Shown here: positions 35,440 to 43,102 of the stretch, one piece after another
Position numbering within the stretch: the first letter of the stretch is position 1
Layout: every line of letters starts with the position of its first letter
Assembly: GCA_934646005.1 (NCBI GenBank)
Contig: CAKUED010000001.1
Coordinates: 1-64,000, forward strand
Length of the DNA stretch: 64,000 nucleotides
DNA from: an uncultured Oscillospiraceae bacterium
GTDB lineage: Bacteria > Bacillota > Clostridia > Oscillospirales > Oscillospiraceae
Direction: 5' to 3'
Made by a program: the position numbers and the translations under genes
Notes under the pieces: model-generated
What the model was told of the DNA's origin: nothing
The model's input: only the letters and a program-made list of their open reading frames with translations
Databases searched by the model: none

Positions 35440-35458
35440 AAAATTCATAAAGAATTTT
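35440..35458 (+). promoter_or_regulatory. candidate MarR operator
   Basis: A perfect inverted repeat AAAATTC-ATAAA-GAATTTT covering the probable transcription start. MarR proteins typically bind such palindromes and repress their own operon. The assignment rests on position only. Confidence 0.55.
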
Positions 35459-35494
35459 ATATAAAATTTCTGAATGAATGGAGGGAAACGCCAC

Positions 35495-35950
35495 ATGGCA
35501 TTTCAGGATACGGTCATGCGGCTATACCGCTGGCTGCGGCTGGACAGCTACCGGCGCATTTTCGGCTCGGTGCATGAGCGCACCGGCAGCCTGAGCGCGA
35601 CGGAGGCGTTTTCGGTGGATGTGATCCATCTGCTCGGCGCGCCGACGCTGTCGCAATTTGCCGAGTGCATCGGCATTTCACAGCCAAACGCGACCTATAA
35701 GGTCAACAGTCTGGTCCAGAAGGGCTACGTCCACAAGTGCGTGTCCGAAAGTGACCGGCGGGAGGTCCGGCTGGAAACGGGCGAAAAGTACGACCGCTAT
35801 TTTCAGCGCGATTCCCAAGCGCTCCGGCGCGCCATCGACGCGCTGCGCACGGAGTATTCGGAACAGGAGATCGCAGCGGCGGGGCGTGTGATCAACTCGC
35901 TGCTGCGGTACATGGAAGAGGAGGAGCAAACGAATGATCGACCTGTTTGA
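35495..35950 (+). CDS. MarR-family transcriptional regulator
   Basis: A 151-residue winged-helix regulator. LSQFAECIGISQPNATYKVNSLVQKGYVHKC is the recognition-helix region (residues about 53-84, quoted here in overlapping pieces: LSQFAECIGISQPNATYKVN and NSLVQKGYVHKC) and ESDRREVRLE is the wing. The ATG at 35495 sits behind GGAGGG; an ATG at 35474 precedes that site and is rejected. Its 3' end overlaps the synthase gene by 17 bases, so it is probably the autoregulator of the lipid-like operon. Confidence 0.88.
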   Translation: MAFQDTVMRLYRWLRLDSYRRIFGSVHERTGSLSATEAFSVDVIHLLGAPTLSQFAECIGISQPNATYKVNSLVQKGYVHKCVSESDRREVRLETGEKYDRYFQRDSQALRRAIDALRTEYSEQEIAAAGRVINSLLRYMEEEEQTNDRPV

Positions 35951-37124
35951 AAAATGCAGCAAACCCAAGCTCTCCGATCAGATCAAGGAGCTGGGCATCT
36001 ATCCGTATTTCCACGCCCTCGAGTCCAAGCAGGATACCGAGGTCATCATGGAGGGCAAGCGCCGCATCATGCTGGGCTCGAACAACTACCTCGGGCTCAC
36101 GACCGACCCGGAGGTCATCGAGGCGGGCGTGCAGGCGTATATGGAGCTCGGCTCCGGCTGCTCCGGCTCGCGCTTTCTCAACGGCACGCTGAAGCTCCAT
36201 CTGGAGCTGGAGGAGGAGCTGGCAAGGTTTCTGCACAAGGACGCCGTGATGACGTTCTCCACGGGCTTCCAGTCGAACCTCGGCATCATCAGCGCCATCG
36301 TCGGTCCGAAGGACTATGTCATCATGGACCGCGAGAACCACGCGAGTCTCTACGACGGCTGCCGTCTGTCCTACGGGCAGATGCTGCGCTTCCGCCACAG
36401 CGATATGCAGGACCTGGAAAAGAAGCTGCAAAAAGTGCCGGACGGCTGCGGCTGCCTGATCGTGACCGACGGCGTGTTCTCCATGGGCGGCGACATCGCA
36501 AATCTGCCCGAAATTTGCCGCCTTGCCAAGCAGTACGGCGCGCGCGTGATGGTGGACGACGCGCACGGGCTCGGCGTCCTCGGTGAAGGCGGACGCGGCA
36601 CTGCGAGCTATTACGGGCTGGAGGATCAGGTCGATATTTATATGGGCACGTTCTCCAAGTCGCTCGCGTCGCTCGGCGGCTATATGGCGGCAAGCGAACA
36701 GGTGACGGATTTTGTGCGCCATACGTCCCGCCCGTTTATCTTCTCCGCGTCCATCCCGCCCGCGAACTGCGCCGCCGCGCTCGCCGCGCTGCGCAAGCTC
36801 GAGGCGCACCCGGAGCTGGTGACGAAATTGCAGGAAAACGCACTGTATATGCGCCGCCGCCTCGCGGAAAAGCATATCAAAATGCGCCCGTCGAACGGCG
36901 ACATCATCCCCATCATCCCCATCTACACCTACGAAGAGATCCCCACGCTCACCATTGCCAAGGAGCTTTACGAAAACGGCGTGTACGTCAACAGCTCCCT
37001 GCCGCCCGCAGCGCCCCCGCATGAGTGTTTGCTCCGCACGAGCCTGATGGCGAGCCACACGCACGAGCTGATCGACGAAGCCGTCGGCGTGATCGCGGAT
37101 GTTCTGGGGAGGTACGAGCTGTGA
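35934..37124 (+). CDS. alpha-oxoamine synthase, serine-palmitoyltransferase-like
   Basis: A PLP enzyme (396 residues) that condenses an amino acid with an acyl-CoA or acyl-ACP. NNYLGLTTDPEV and SGCSGSRFLNGT are near the N-terminus, DDAHGLGVLGEGGRG near residue 207, and the cofactor Lys is in TFSKSLASLGGYMAAS near residue 241. The FSKSLASLGG form, and VRHTSRPFIFSASIPPA after it, are closer to serine palmitoyltransferase and cysteate acyltransferase than to KBL or BioF, whose motif is usually T.GKA or T.SKA. No biotin or threonine genes are nearby. It is fused by a GTGA overlap to an SDR reductase. Confidence 0.8.
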   Translation: MIDLFEKCSKPKLSDQIKELGIYPYFHALESKQDTEVIMEGKRRIMLGSNNYLGLTTDPEVIEAGVQAYMELGSGCSGSRFLNGTLKLHLELEEELARFLHKDAVMTFSTGFQSNLGIISAIVGPKDYVIMDRENHASLYDGCRLSYGQMLRFRHSDMQDLEKKLQKVPDGCGCLIVTDGVFSMGGDIANLPEICRLAKQYGARVMVDDAHGLGVLGEGGRGTASYYGLEDQVDIYMGTFSKSLASLGGYMAASEQVTDFVRHTSRPFIFSASIPPANCAAALAALRKLEAHPELVTKLQENALYMRRRLAEKHIKMRPSNGDIIPIIPIYTYEEIPTLTIAKELYENGVYVNSSLPPAAPPHECLLRTSLMASHTHELIDEAVGVIADVLGRYEL

Positions 37125-37915
37125 GCCGCCCGGTCTGCCTGATCACAGGCGGCACGTCCGGCATCGGGCGCTGCACGGCGCTGGAAATGCGCGCGGCGGG
37201 CTATACGGTCTATGAGCTCAGCCGCCGTGAGACCGGCGTGGAGGGTCTGCACCACATCCCGACCGACGTGACCGACGAAGAAGCGGTGCAGCGCGCGGTG
37301 GACGAGGTCGTGCAGAAGGAGGGCGGCATCGACGTCGTCATCAACAACGCCGGCTTCGGCATCTCCGGCGCGGTGGAATTTACCGACACGAAGGACGCCA
37401 TCCGCCAGCTCGACGTGAATTTCTTCGGCATGGTGCGCGTCAATCACGCCGTGCTGCCCGTGCTGCGGAAGCAGGGGAGCGGGCGCATCGTGAACCTCAG
37501 CTCCGTCGCCGGGGCGATCCCCATCCCGTTCCAGACGTATTACTCCGCCTCCAAGGCGGCGATCAATTCCTACACCATGGCGCTGGCAAATGAGGTGCGT
37601 CCGTTTGGCATCACGGTCTGCGCCGTGCAGCCCGGCGATATAAAGACCGGCTTCACCGCCGCGCGGCAGAAAACGCAGGTGGGCGACGACGTGTACGCAG
37701 GACGCATCAGCCGCAGCGTCGCCGGTATGGAGCGCGACGAACAGACAGGGATGCAGCCGGAGGCAGCCGGACGCTTCATCCGCCGCGTGGCAATGAAAAC
37801 GGGCAGAAAGCCCATCTACACCATCGGCGGGAAGTATAAGTTCTTCTGTATGCTCGCAAAGCTGCTGCCCAAGCCCGCCCTCAACTGGCTGGTCGGACTG
37901 CTCTACGCGAAATAA
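37121..37915 (+). CDS. SDR-family oxidoreductase, possible 3-keto-lipid reductase
   Basis: A 264-residue short-chain dehydrogenase. The nucleotide motif TGGTSGIG is at residues 10-17, NNAGFG near 86, and the catalytic Ser..YYSASK near 145. The GTG start overlaps the synthase stop (GTGA) and has a GGGGAGG site. The C-terminal KYKFFCMLAKLLPKPALNW is hydrophobic and basic and could touch the membrane, as in 3-ketosphinganine-type reductases. Reduction of the keto product of the upstream synthase is the natural inference; it is not proven by sequence. Confidence 0.82.
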   Translation: MSRPVCLITGGTSGIGRCTALEMRAAGYTVYELSRRETGVEGLHHIPTDVTDEEAVQRAVDEVVQKEGGIDVVINNAGFGISGAVEFTDTKDAIRQLDVNFFGMVRVNHAVLPVLRKQGSGRIVNLSSVAGAIPIPFQTYYSASKAAINSYTMALANEVRPFGITVCAVQPGDIKTGFTAARQKTQVGDDVYAGRISRSVAGMERDEQTGMQPEAAGRFIRRVAMKTGRKPIYTIGGKYKFFCMLAKLLPKPALNWLVGLLYAK

Positions 37916-37980
37916 TGAGAAACGCCCAAGCGGACATCCCGCTTGGGCGTTCAATTTTTGACCGCACGGCTAATCGAGCC

Positions 37981-38405
37981 GTAGGGGAGGGGTTCTACCC
38001 CTCCCGCGCAGGACGCACCAACAAATTTGCACAACAAATGGCGACCACGCAAAATCCCCGTAGGGGTCGATGCCCACATCGACCCGGCAGGATGCAATTG
38101 CAAAATTGCACGAACTATCGGCGAAAACGAAAAACGTTCTGTAGGGGCGGACGCCTCTGTCCGCCCGAGGGGCAATCACAAATTTGCTGCAACGTTTCAT
38201 CAAAACGGACATGCGCTGTGCGGGGCGATGTGGGCATCGCCCCCTACAAACGTTGTGCGGATTCGCATTGGTGCGTCCGTGTTCGTAGGTGCGTTCCGCC
38301 GGGCGGACAGGGTCGTCCGCCCCTACGGGTGCATACCATTCCGCATTGGTGCATCCAATTTTGTAATGCTGCACCGCGCGGGCGGGGTAGAACCCCGCCC
38401 CTACG
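37981..38405. repeat. array of six palindromic units, three in each orientation
   Basis: Six hairpins of about 28 bases, each with a GTAGGGG (or complementary CCCCTAC) end: 37981-38008, 38060-38088, 38141-38170 read GTAGGGG first; 38220-38246, 38299-38326, 38377-38405 read CCCCTAC last. The arms differ between units (for example GGGGTCGATG/CATCGACCC versus GGGGCGGAC/GTCCGCCC). AT-rich 40-55-base spacers separate them. The rest of 37916-38655 holds only the sugar-operon promoter and operator. No gene is seen; direct repeats of the CRISPR type are absent. Confidence 0.75.
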
Positions 38406-38562
38406 CAAAATAATACCTCTTCACTATTCACTCTTACTTCTTACCTATCCTGCCCCCGCCCTTGCGGTACGACGAAACGAGACAGCGACTCGAAAATATG
38501 CACAAAAACGCACCATCAAAACTGGTCGAAACGCTGAAAATCCAAAAACCGCATTTTTTTAA

Positions 38563-38591
38563 TTTCCAAAATGAGAAAAATGGTGTACAAT
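38563..38591 (+). promoter_or_regulatory. promoter of the sugar ABC operon
   Basis: TACAAT at 38586-38591 with TTTCCA at 38563-38568 (17-base spacer). The -35 is weak, as expected for an activated or repressed promoter. The operator lies just downstream. Confidence 0.45.
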
Positions 38592-38604
38592 ATGGTCACG
38601 GGAA

Positions 38605-38619
38605 ATGGAAACGTTTCCA
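38605..38619 (+). promoter_or_regulatory. cre-like / LacI-type operator
   Basis: ATGGAAACGTTTCCA, containing the perfect palindrome TGGAAACGTTTCCA. It fits the CcpA consensus WTGNAANCGNWNNCW and also the general LacI-family operator form with a central CG. It lies about 14 bases after the -10 box, a repressing position. The LacI-type regulator encoded at 42064 is the local candidate. Confidence 0.75.
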
Positions 38620-38655
38620 AAACTAGACCACGAAATCAAAATAGGAGGAAATACC

Positions 38656-40041
38656 ATGAAAAAGCTGATCGCATTGCTGCTGGCAGTCGTGATGGTGCTG
38701 GGTCTTGTCGCCTGTGCATCTTCCAATGCCAATGAAACCCCCGCTGCGACGGAAACGCCTGCCGAGACGCAGACGCCCGCTGAAGAGACCCCCGCCGCGG
38801 AAGAGACCCCGGCTGCGGAGGAGACTCCTGCCGCCGCCGGCTCTGTCTACTACCTGAACTTCAAGCCCGAGGCGAACGACGCCTGGCAGAAGCTCGCTGA
38901 GGACTACACCGCGCTGACCGGCGTGCCCGTCAAGGTCGTCACCGCCGCTTCCGGCACTTACGACACCACCCTCGCCGCTGAGCTCGACAAGAGCTCCGCG
39001 CCGACCCTGTTCCAGTGCGGCAACCAGGGCGCTATCAACTCCTACGGCGACTACTGCCTGCCGCTGGACGGCACCGCCATCATGGATCAGATGACCACCG
39101 ATGCCTTCAACCTCAAGGACGAGGACGGCAACACCCTGTCCATCGGCTACTGCTACGAGGCGTTCGGCATCATCGTCAACAAGGCTCTGCTGGAAAAGGC
39201 GGGCTACTCGCTGGACGACATCACCAACTTTGAGTCCCTGAAGAAGGTCGCGGACGACATCCACGCCCGCGCTGCCGAGCTGGGCTTTGACGCCTTCTCC
39301 TCCGCCGGTCTGGACGGCTCCTCGAGCTGGCGTTTCTCCGGTCACCTTGCCAATATGCCGCTGTTCTATCAGTTCCGTGACGACGGCGTGACCGCGCAGC
39401 CCGCCACCATCACCGATGCCTATCTGGACAACTTCAAGAACATCTGGGATCTGTACATCACCGACTCCGCTACCACCGGCGCTGCTCTGGCGACTGCTAC
39501 CGGCGATGAGTCCGAGGCCGAATTTGGCGAGGGCAAGGCTGTGTTCTACCAGAACGGCAGTTGGGAGTACTCCGCGCTGACCAAGGATAAGTTCTCTCTG
39601 AATCCCGACGATCTGGCGATGATCCCCATCTACTGCGGTGTTGACGGCGAAGATAAGGCAGGTCTGTGCGCAGGCACCGAGAACTGCTGGGCGATCAACA
39701 ATGAGTCCTCCGAGGAGGATATTCAGGCGACTATCGACTTCCTCGTCTGGGTCGTGACCTCCGATGAAGGCACCACCATGCTGGCTGAGCAGTTTGGCCC
39801 CTGCCCGTTCAAGGACGCGAAGGAGCCGGAGAATGTGTTCTTCCAGGATGCTGACAGCTACATTGCCAAGGGCAACTACGTTGTGACCTGGGCGTTCAAC
39901 TGGACGCCGGCAGTGGACGACTGGCGCGCTGCTGTGGTGGACGCTCTGACGCAGTACACCGCAGGCACGGGCGACTGGGAAGCTGTCAAGACTGCCTTTG
40001 TGCAGGGCTGGGCGATGCAGTACGCCAAGGAGAACGCCTGA
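38656..40041 (+). CDS. sugar ABC transporter substrate-binding lipoprotein
   Basis: A 461-residue extracellular binding protein of the CUT1 (carbohydrate) family. The leader MKKLIALLLAVVMVLGLVAC has a lipobox ending at Cys20, then a linker of Thr/Pro/Glu repeats to about residue 68. The mature domain starts with VYYLNFKPEANDAWQKLAED and has the usual two-lobe length. An in-frame ATG at 38605 lies inside the operator and is rejected; AGGAGG precedes 38656. With MalQ and GlgP downstream, malto-oligosaccharides are the likely ligand. Confidence 0.9.
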   Translation: MKKLIALLLAVVMVLGLVACASSNANETPAATETPAETQTPAEETPAAEETPAAEETPAAAGSVYYLNFKPEANDAWQKLAEDYTALTGVPVKVVTAASGTYDTTLAAELDKSSAPTLFQCGNQGAINSYGDYCLPLDGTAIMDQMTTDAFNLKDEDGNTLSIGYCYEAFGIIVNKALLEKAGYSLDDITNFESLKKVADDIHARAAELGFDAFSSAGLDGSSSWRFSGHLANMPLFYQFRDDGVTAQPATITDAYLDNFKNIWDLYITDSATTGAALATATGDESEAEFGEGKAVFYQNGSWEYSALTKDKFSLNPDDLAMIPIYCGVDGEDKAGLCAGTENCWAINNESSEEDIQATIDFLVWVVTSDEGTTMLAEQFGPCPFKDAKEPENVFFQDADSYIAKGNYVVTWAFNWTPAVDDWRAAVVDALTQYTAGTGDWEAVKTAFVQGWAMQYAKENA

Positions 40042-40087
40042 TCGTTCCCAATTTTACAATTCACATGATCTGATGTAGTGTGACAGG

Positions 40088-40113
40088 CGGGAGGGAGCGA
40101 AAGCTCCCTCCCG
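40088..40113 (+). terminator. hairpin between binding-protein and permease genes
   Basis: Perfect stem CGGGAGGGAGC/GCTCCCTCCCG with a GAAA tetraloop and no T-run. It probably protects the binding-protein message and attenuates the permeases. A second, weaker stem CAGAC..GTCTG at about 40163-40200 is followed by ATGTTTTTG, and a 16-base palindrome TATACTATATAGTATA at 40234-40249 could carry an internal promoter. Confidence 0.6.
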
Positions 40114-40296
40114 TGTGGTAAAAAGATAAATTGGGCATAATTGGGCATCGTATAAAAGCGCTCAGACGGCGTACCGCACAGCGGTGCGGCGCGCGGTCTG
40201 AATGTTTTTGTACAGGGATCGCCGGTTTTGTGATATACTATATAGTATAGACCCGGCGGTAAAAACGGAGAAACACAGAGAATGAGGAGGCGCGCC

Positions 40297-41208
40297 ATGA
40301 AAACTGTAAGAAAGCGTGATGCGTCGGCGCATTCGTGCCGATTGATCACCAATCCGATCCGGCGATGGGGGTGGCTGTTCCTGCTGCCGACGTTTGCCGC
40401 GTTCTGTGTCGGATTTTTGTATCCATTCGCAAAGGGACTGTTCCTGTCCTTCTGCAAATTCAAGACCACCAGCAAGTGGACGTGGGTGGGGCTGAAAAAC
40501 TACATCACCATCTTCCAGGACGAGGGCTTTTTGCACGCGTTCTGGTATACGGCGCTGTATACGCTCGTGTCCATGCTCATCATCAACATCCTTGCCTTTG
40601 CCGTCGCCTACGCGCTGACCAAGGGCATCAAGGGCTCGAACTTTTTCCGCACGGTGTTCTTCATGCCGAACCTGATCGGCGGCATCGTGCTGGGCTACAT
40701 CTGGCTGATGATCTTTGACGGCATCCTCGGTCATTTTGACACTGCCGTCGTGCTGGAAACGAAATACGGCTTCTGGGGACTCATTATATTAATGTGTTGG
40801 CAGCAGATCGGTTATATGATGATCATCTACATCGCCGGGCTGCAGGCTGTGCCGGAGGATATGCTTGAGGCGGCGCGCATCGACGGCGCGTCGAGCTGGA
40901 AAACGCTCTGGCATATCACCATCCCCAACGTCATGCCGTCCATCACCATCTGCACGTTCCTCAGCCTGACGAACGGCTTTAAGCTGTACGATCAGAACCT
41001 TGCGCTCACCGCCGGCTCGCCGTTTAAAACGCTGGCGGACGGCAACGTCATCAAAACGACGGAAATGCTGGCGCTGAACATCGTCTCGTCCAACACCAGC
41101 AACTCCAAAGGTCCGGGGCAGGCAAAGGCGGTCGTTTTCTTCATTCTTGTCGCGATCATCGGACTTTTGCAGCTTGCGGCAACGCGGAAGAAGGAGGTCG
41201 ATCAGTAA
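40297..41208 (+). CDS. sugar ABC transporter permease (MalF/MsmF-like)
   Basis: A 303-residue CUT1 permease with six hydrophobic segments. The EAA coupling loop reads EDMLEAARIDGASSWKTLWH near residue 190. The start at 40297 follows GAGGAGG; the earlier ATG at 40282 overlaps that site. RTVFFMPNLIGGIVLGYIW is the typical second-segment region. It works with the next permease. Confidence 0.9.
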   Translation: MKTVRKRDASAHSCRLITNPIRRWGWLFLLPTFAAFCVGFLYPFAKGLFLSFCKFKTTSKWTWVGLKNYITIFQDEGFLHAFWYTALYTLVSMLIINILAFAVAYALTKGIKGSNFFRTVFFMPNLIGGIVLGYIWLMIFDGILGHFDTAVVLETKYGFWGLIILMCWQQIGYMMIIYIAGLQAVPEDMLEAARIDGASSWKTLWHITIPNVMPSITICTFLSLTNGFKLYDQNLALTAGSPFKTLADGNVIKTTEMLALNIVSSNTSNSKGPGQAKAVVFFILVAIIGLLQLAATRKKEVDQ

Positions 41209-42059
41209 TGGGAATGGGTCAGCGCAAACGGCTCTCCAACGCCATCCTGACGGCGGTGTTCGTTGTCATCACCGTCATCTACCTCTATCCGATCTTTCTG
41301 GTGCTGATGAACTCGTTCAAGAGCAACGCCTCCATCAACACCGATACCTTCGCCTTCCCGAACAGCCAGACCTTCATGCACTGGCAGAACTATATCAAGG
41401 GCATGACCTTCGGTGATTATCCGTTTTTAAAGTCTGTTGCATACAGCTTTATCATCACGGTCCTCTCGTCGGCGCTCATCCTTATCTGCACGTCGATGGC
41501 GGCGTGGTACATCTCCCGCGTTGACAGCGTGTTCTGCCGCTTTGTGTACTATCTGTGCGTGTTCTCCATGATCGTGCCGTTCCAGATGGTGATGTTCACA
41601 CTGTCGAAAACTGCCGATACGCTCAAGCTCAACACGCCGTGGACCATCCCGGTCATCTACCTCGGCTTCGGCGCGGGTCTGGCGGTGTTCATGTTCGCGG
41701 GCTTTGTCAAGTCCATCCCGCGCTCCATCGAAGAGGCGGCGGTCATTGACGGCTGCACCGCACCGCAGACGTTCTTCCGCGTGGTGCTGCCGATGATGAA
41801 GCCGACGTTCATCTCCGTGGGCGTGCTGGAGATCATGTGGATCTGGAACGACTATCTGCTGCCGTATCTCGTGCTCGACCGCACGAAGTATATGACCATA
41901 CCCATCCACATCCAGTATCTGCGCGGCAGCTACGGCACGGTCGATCTGGGTGCGACGATGGCGCTGATTTTACTCTCGATCATCCCGGTGGTCGTGTTCT
42001 ACCTGACCTGCCAGAAGTATATCATCAGTGGCGTCGCCGCCGGTGCTGTGAAGGGCTGA
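41208..42059 (+). CDS. sugar ABC transporter permease (MalG/MsmG-like)
   Basis: A 283-residue CUT1 permease. The coupling loop reads IPRSIEEAAVIDGCTAPQTF near residue 170, and YPIFLVLMNSFKSN near residue 27 is the family start region. The ATG shares its first base with the stop of the first permease. No ATPase gene follows; such systems usually share an MsmX/MsiK-type ATPase encoded elsewhere. Confidence 0.92.
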   Translation: MGMGQRKRLSNAILTAVFVVITVIYLYPIFLVLMNSFKSNASINTDTFAFPNSQTFMHWQNYIKGMTFGDYPFLKSVAYSFIITVLSSALILICTSMAAWYISRVDSVFCRFVYYLCVFSMIVPFQMVMFTLSKTADTLKLNTPWTIPVIYLGFGAGLAVFMFAGFVKSIPRSIEEAAVIDGCTAPQTFFRVVLPMMKPTFISVGVLEIMWIWNDYLLPYLVLDRTKYMTIPIHIQYLRGSYGTVDLGATMALILLSIIPVVVFYLTCQKYIISGVAAGAVKG

Positions 42060-42063
42060 CGAC

Positions 42064-43101
42064 ATGACGATCAAAGACCTCGCGCGCGAGAGCGGCTATT
42101 CGCTCGGCACGGTCTCGCGCGTGCTCAATAACCAGCCGAACGTGTCCGAAAAGGCACGCACGGCGATCCTGGCGATCGCCGAACGGCATGGTTTTGAGCT
42201 CAACCAGAGCGCGCAGTCGCTCAAGCAGCAGCGCTCGAACGCAGTGCTCATCATCGTCAAGGGCACGGCAAACGAGATGTTCGCCAGCATGGTCGAACAG
42301 TTGCAGTCCTTGTTTTCGCGCACCACGCACCCGCTGATCGTCGATTTCATTGATGAAGATGACAACGAGGTGCTGCGCGCCGTCAAGCTCTGCCGGGAGC
42401 GCAAGCCCATGGGCGTGATGTTCCTCGGCGGCACGAACTGCAATTTTGAGGCGGATTTTGACAAGATCACCGTCCCGGCAGTCGTGGTGACGAACGACGC
42501 GAGCGCGCTTGCGTTCGAGAACCTTTCCAGCGTGACCACAAATGACTTACAGGGTGCAGCCTGCGCGGTGGATTATCTCATCCACTGCGGGCATCGCAAC
42601 ATCGCGGTGCTGGGTGGCGACCGAACGCTGTCCGATACATCGGCGCAGCGCTATGCCGGCTGTCTGGAAGCGTTCCGGCGGCACGGGCTGGAATTTGACG
42701 ACGAAATTTACTACCACACCGGGCGTTACAGCTATGAAGAGGGCTACAAGGGGATGCAGGCGGTCCTGCGCCGCGCCCCGGAGGTCAGCGCCGTGTTCGC
42801 CATGGCGGATGTCATTGCCATCGGGGCAATGCGCGCGCTGGCGGACGCGCACCTGCGCGTGCCCGAAGACATTTCCATTATCGGCTACGATGGGCTGAAG
42901 ATCGGCGGGTTTTATACCCCGCAGCTCTCCACCATCGCGCAGTCAACGGAGCTGCTGGCAAAACGCAGCTTTTCCGTGCTGATGGCGTGCTGTGAGCAGG
43001 GCGCGCCCGCGCGGCACATGACCGTGCCGTTCGCATTTCAAAACCGTGAGAGCGTCTGCCGTCACGCGGACGCCACCAACTCAGCAAAAGAGGATGACTA
43101 A
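42064..43101 (+). CDS. LacI-family transcriptional regulator
   Basis: A 345-residue repressor: the N-terminal helix-turn-helix MTIKDLARESGYSLGTVSRV and hinge helix (VLNNQPNVSEKARTAI), then a periplasmic-binding-protein-like sensor domain (GHRNIAVLGGDR, SIIGYDGLKIGGFYTPQLST). It lies 4 bases after the permease and before malQ, so it most likely controls this operon through the operator at 38605, in response to a sugar. Confidence 0.9.
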   Translation: MTIKDLARESGYSLGTVSRVLNNQPNVSEKARTAILAIAERHGFELNQSAQSLKQQRSNAVLIIVKGTANEMFASMVEQLQSLFSRTTHPLIVDFIDEDDNEVLRAVKLCRERKPMGVMFLGGTNCNFEADFDKITVPAVVVTNDASALAFENLSSVTTNDLQGAACAVDYLIHCGHRNIAVLGGDRTLSDTSAQRYAGCLEAFRRHGLEFDDEIYYHTGRYSYEEGYKGMQAVLRRAPEVSAVFAMADVIAIGAMRALADAHLRVPEDISIIGYDGLKIGGFYTPQLSTIAQSTELLAKRSFSVLMACCEQGAPARHMTVPFAFQNRESVCRHADATNSAKEDD

Positions 43102-43102
43102 C

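Noticed and set aside
35934..37124. Calling the PLP enzyme glycine C-acetyltransferase (KBL) or BioF.
   Set aside because: The cofactor motif FSKSLASLGG and the coupled SDR fit the SPT/cysteate-acyltransferase side better, and no threonine dehydrogenase or biotin genes are adjacent; a tree would settle it.
37981..38405. Possible CRISPR array or chain of terminators.
   Set aside because: Units differ in arm sequence and orientation and spacers are not unique equal-length sequences; no cas genes are nearby, and the hairpins lack T-runs.
37915..38562. A 215-codon open frame through the palindromic repeat region.
   Set aside because: It runs through repeat units with no ribosome site at its start and no domain; composition is that of the repeats.
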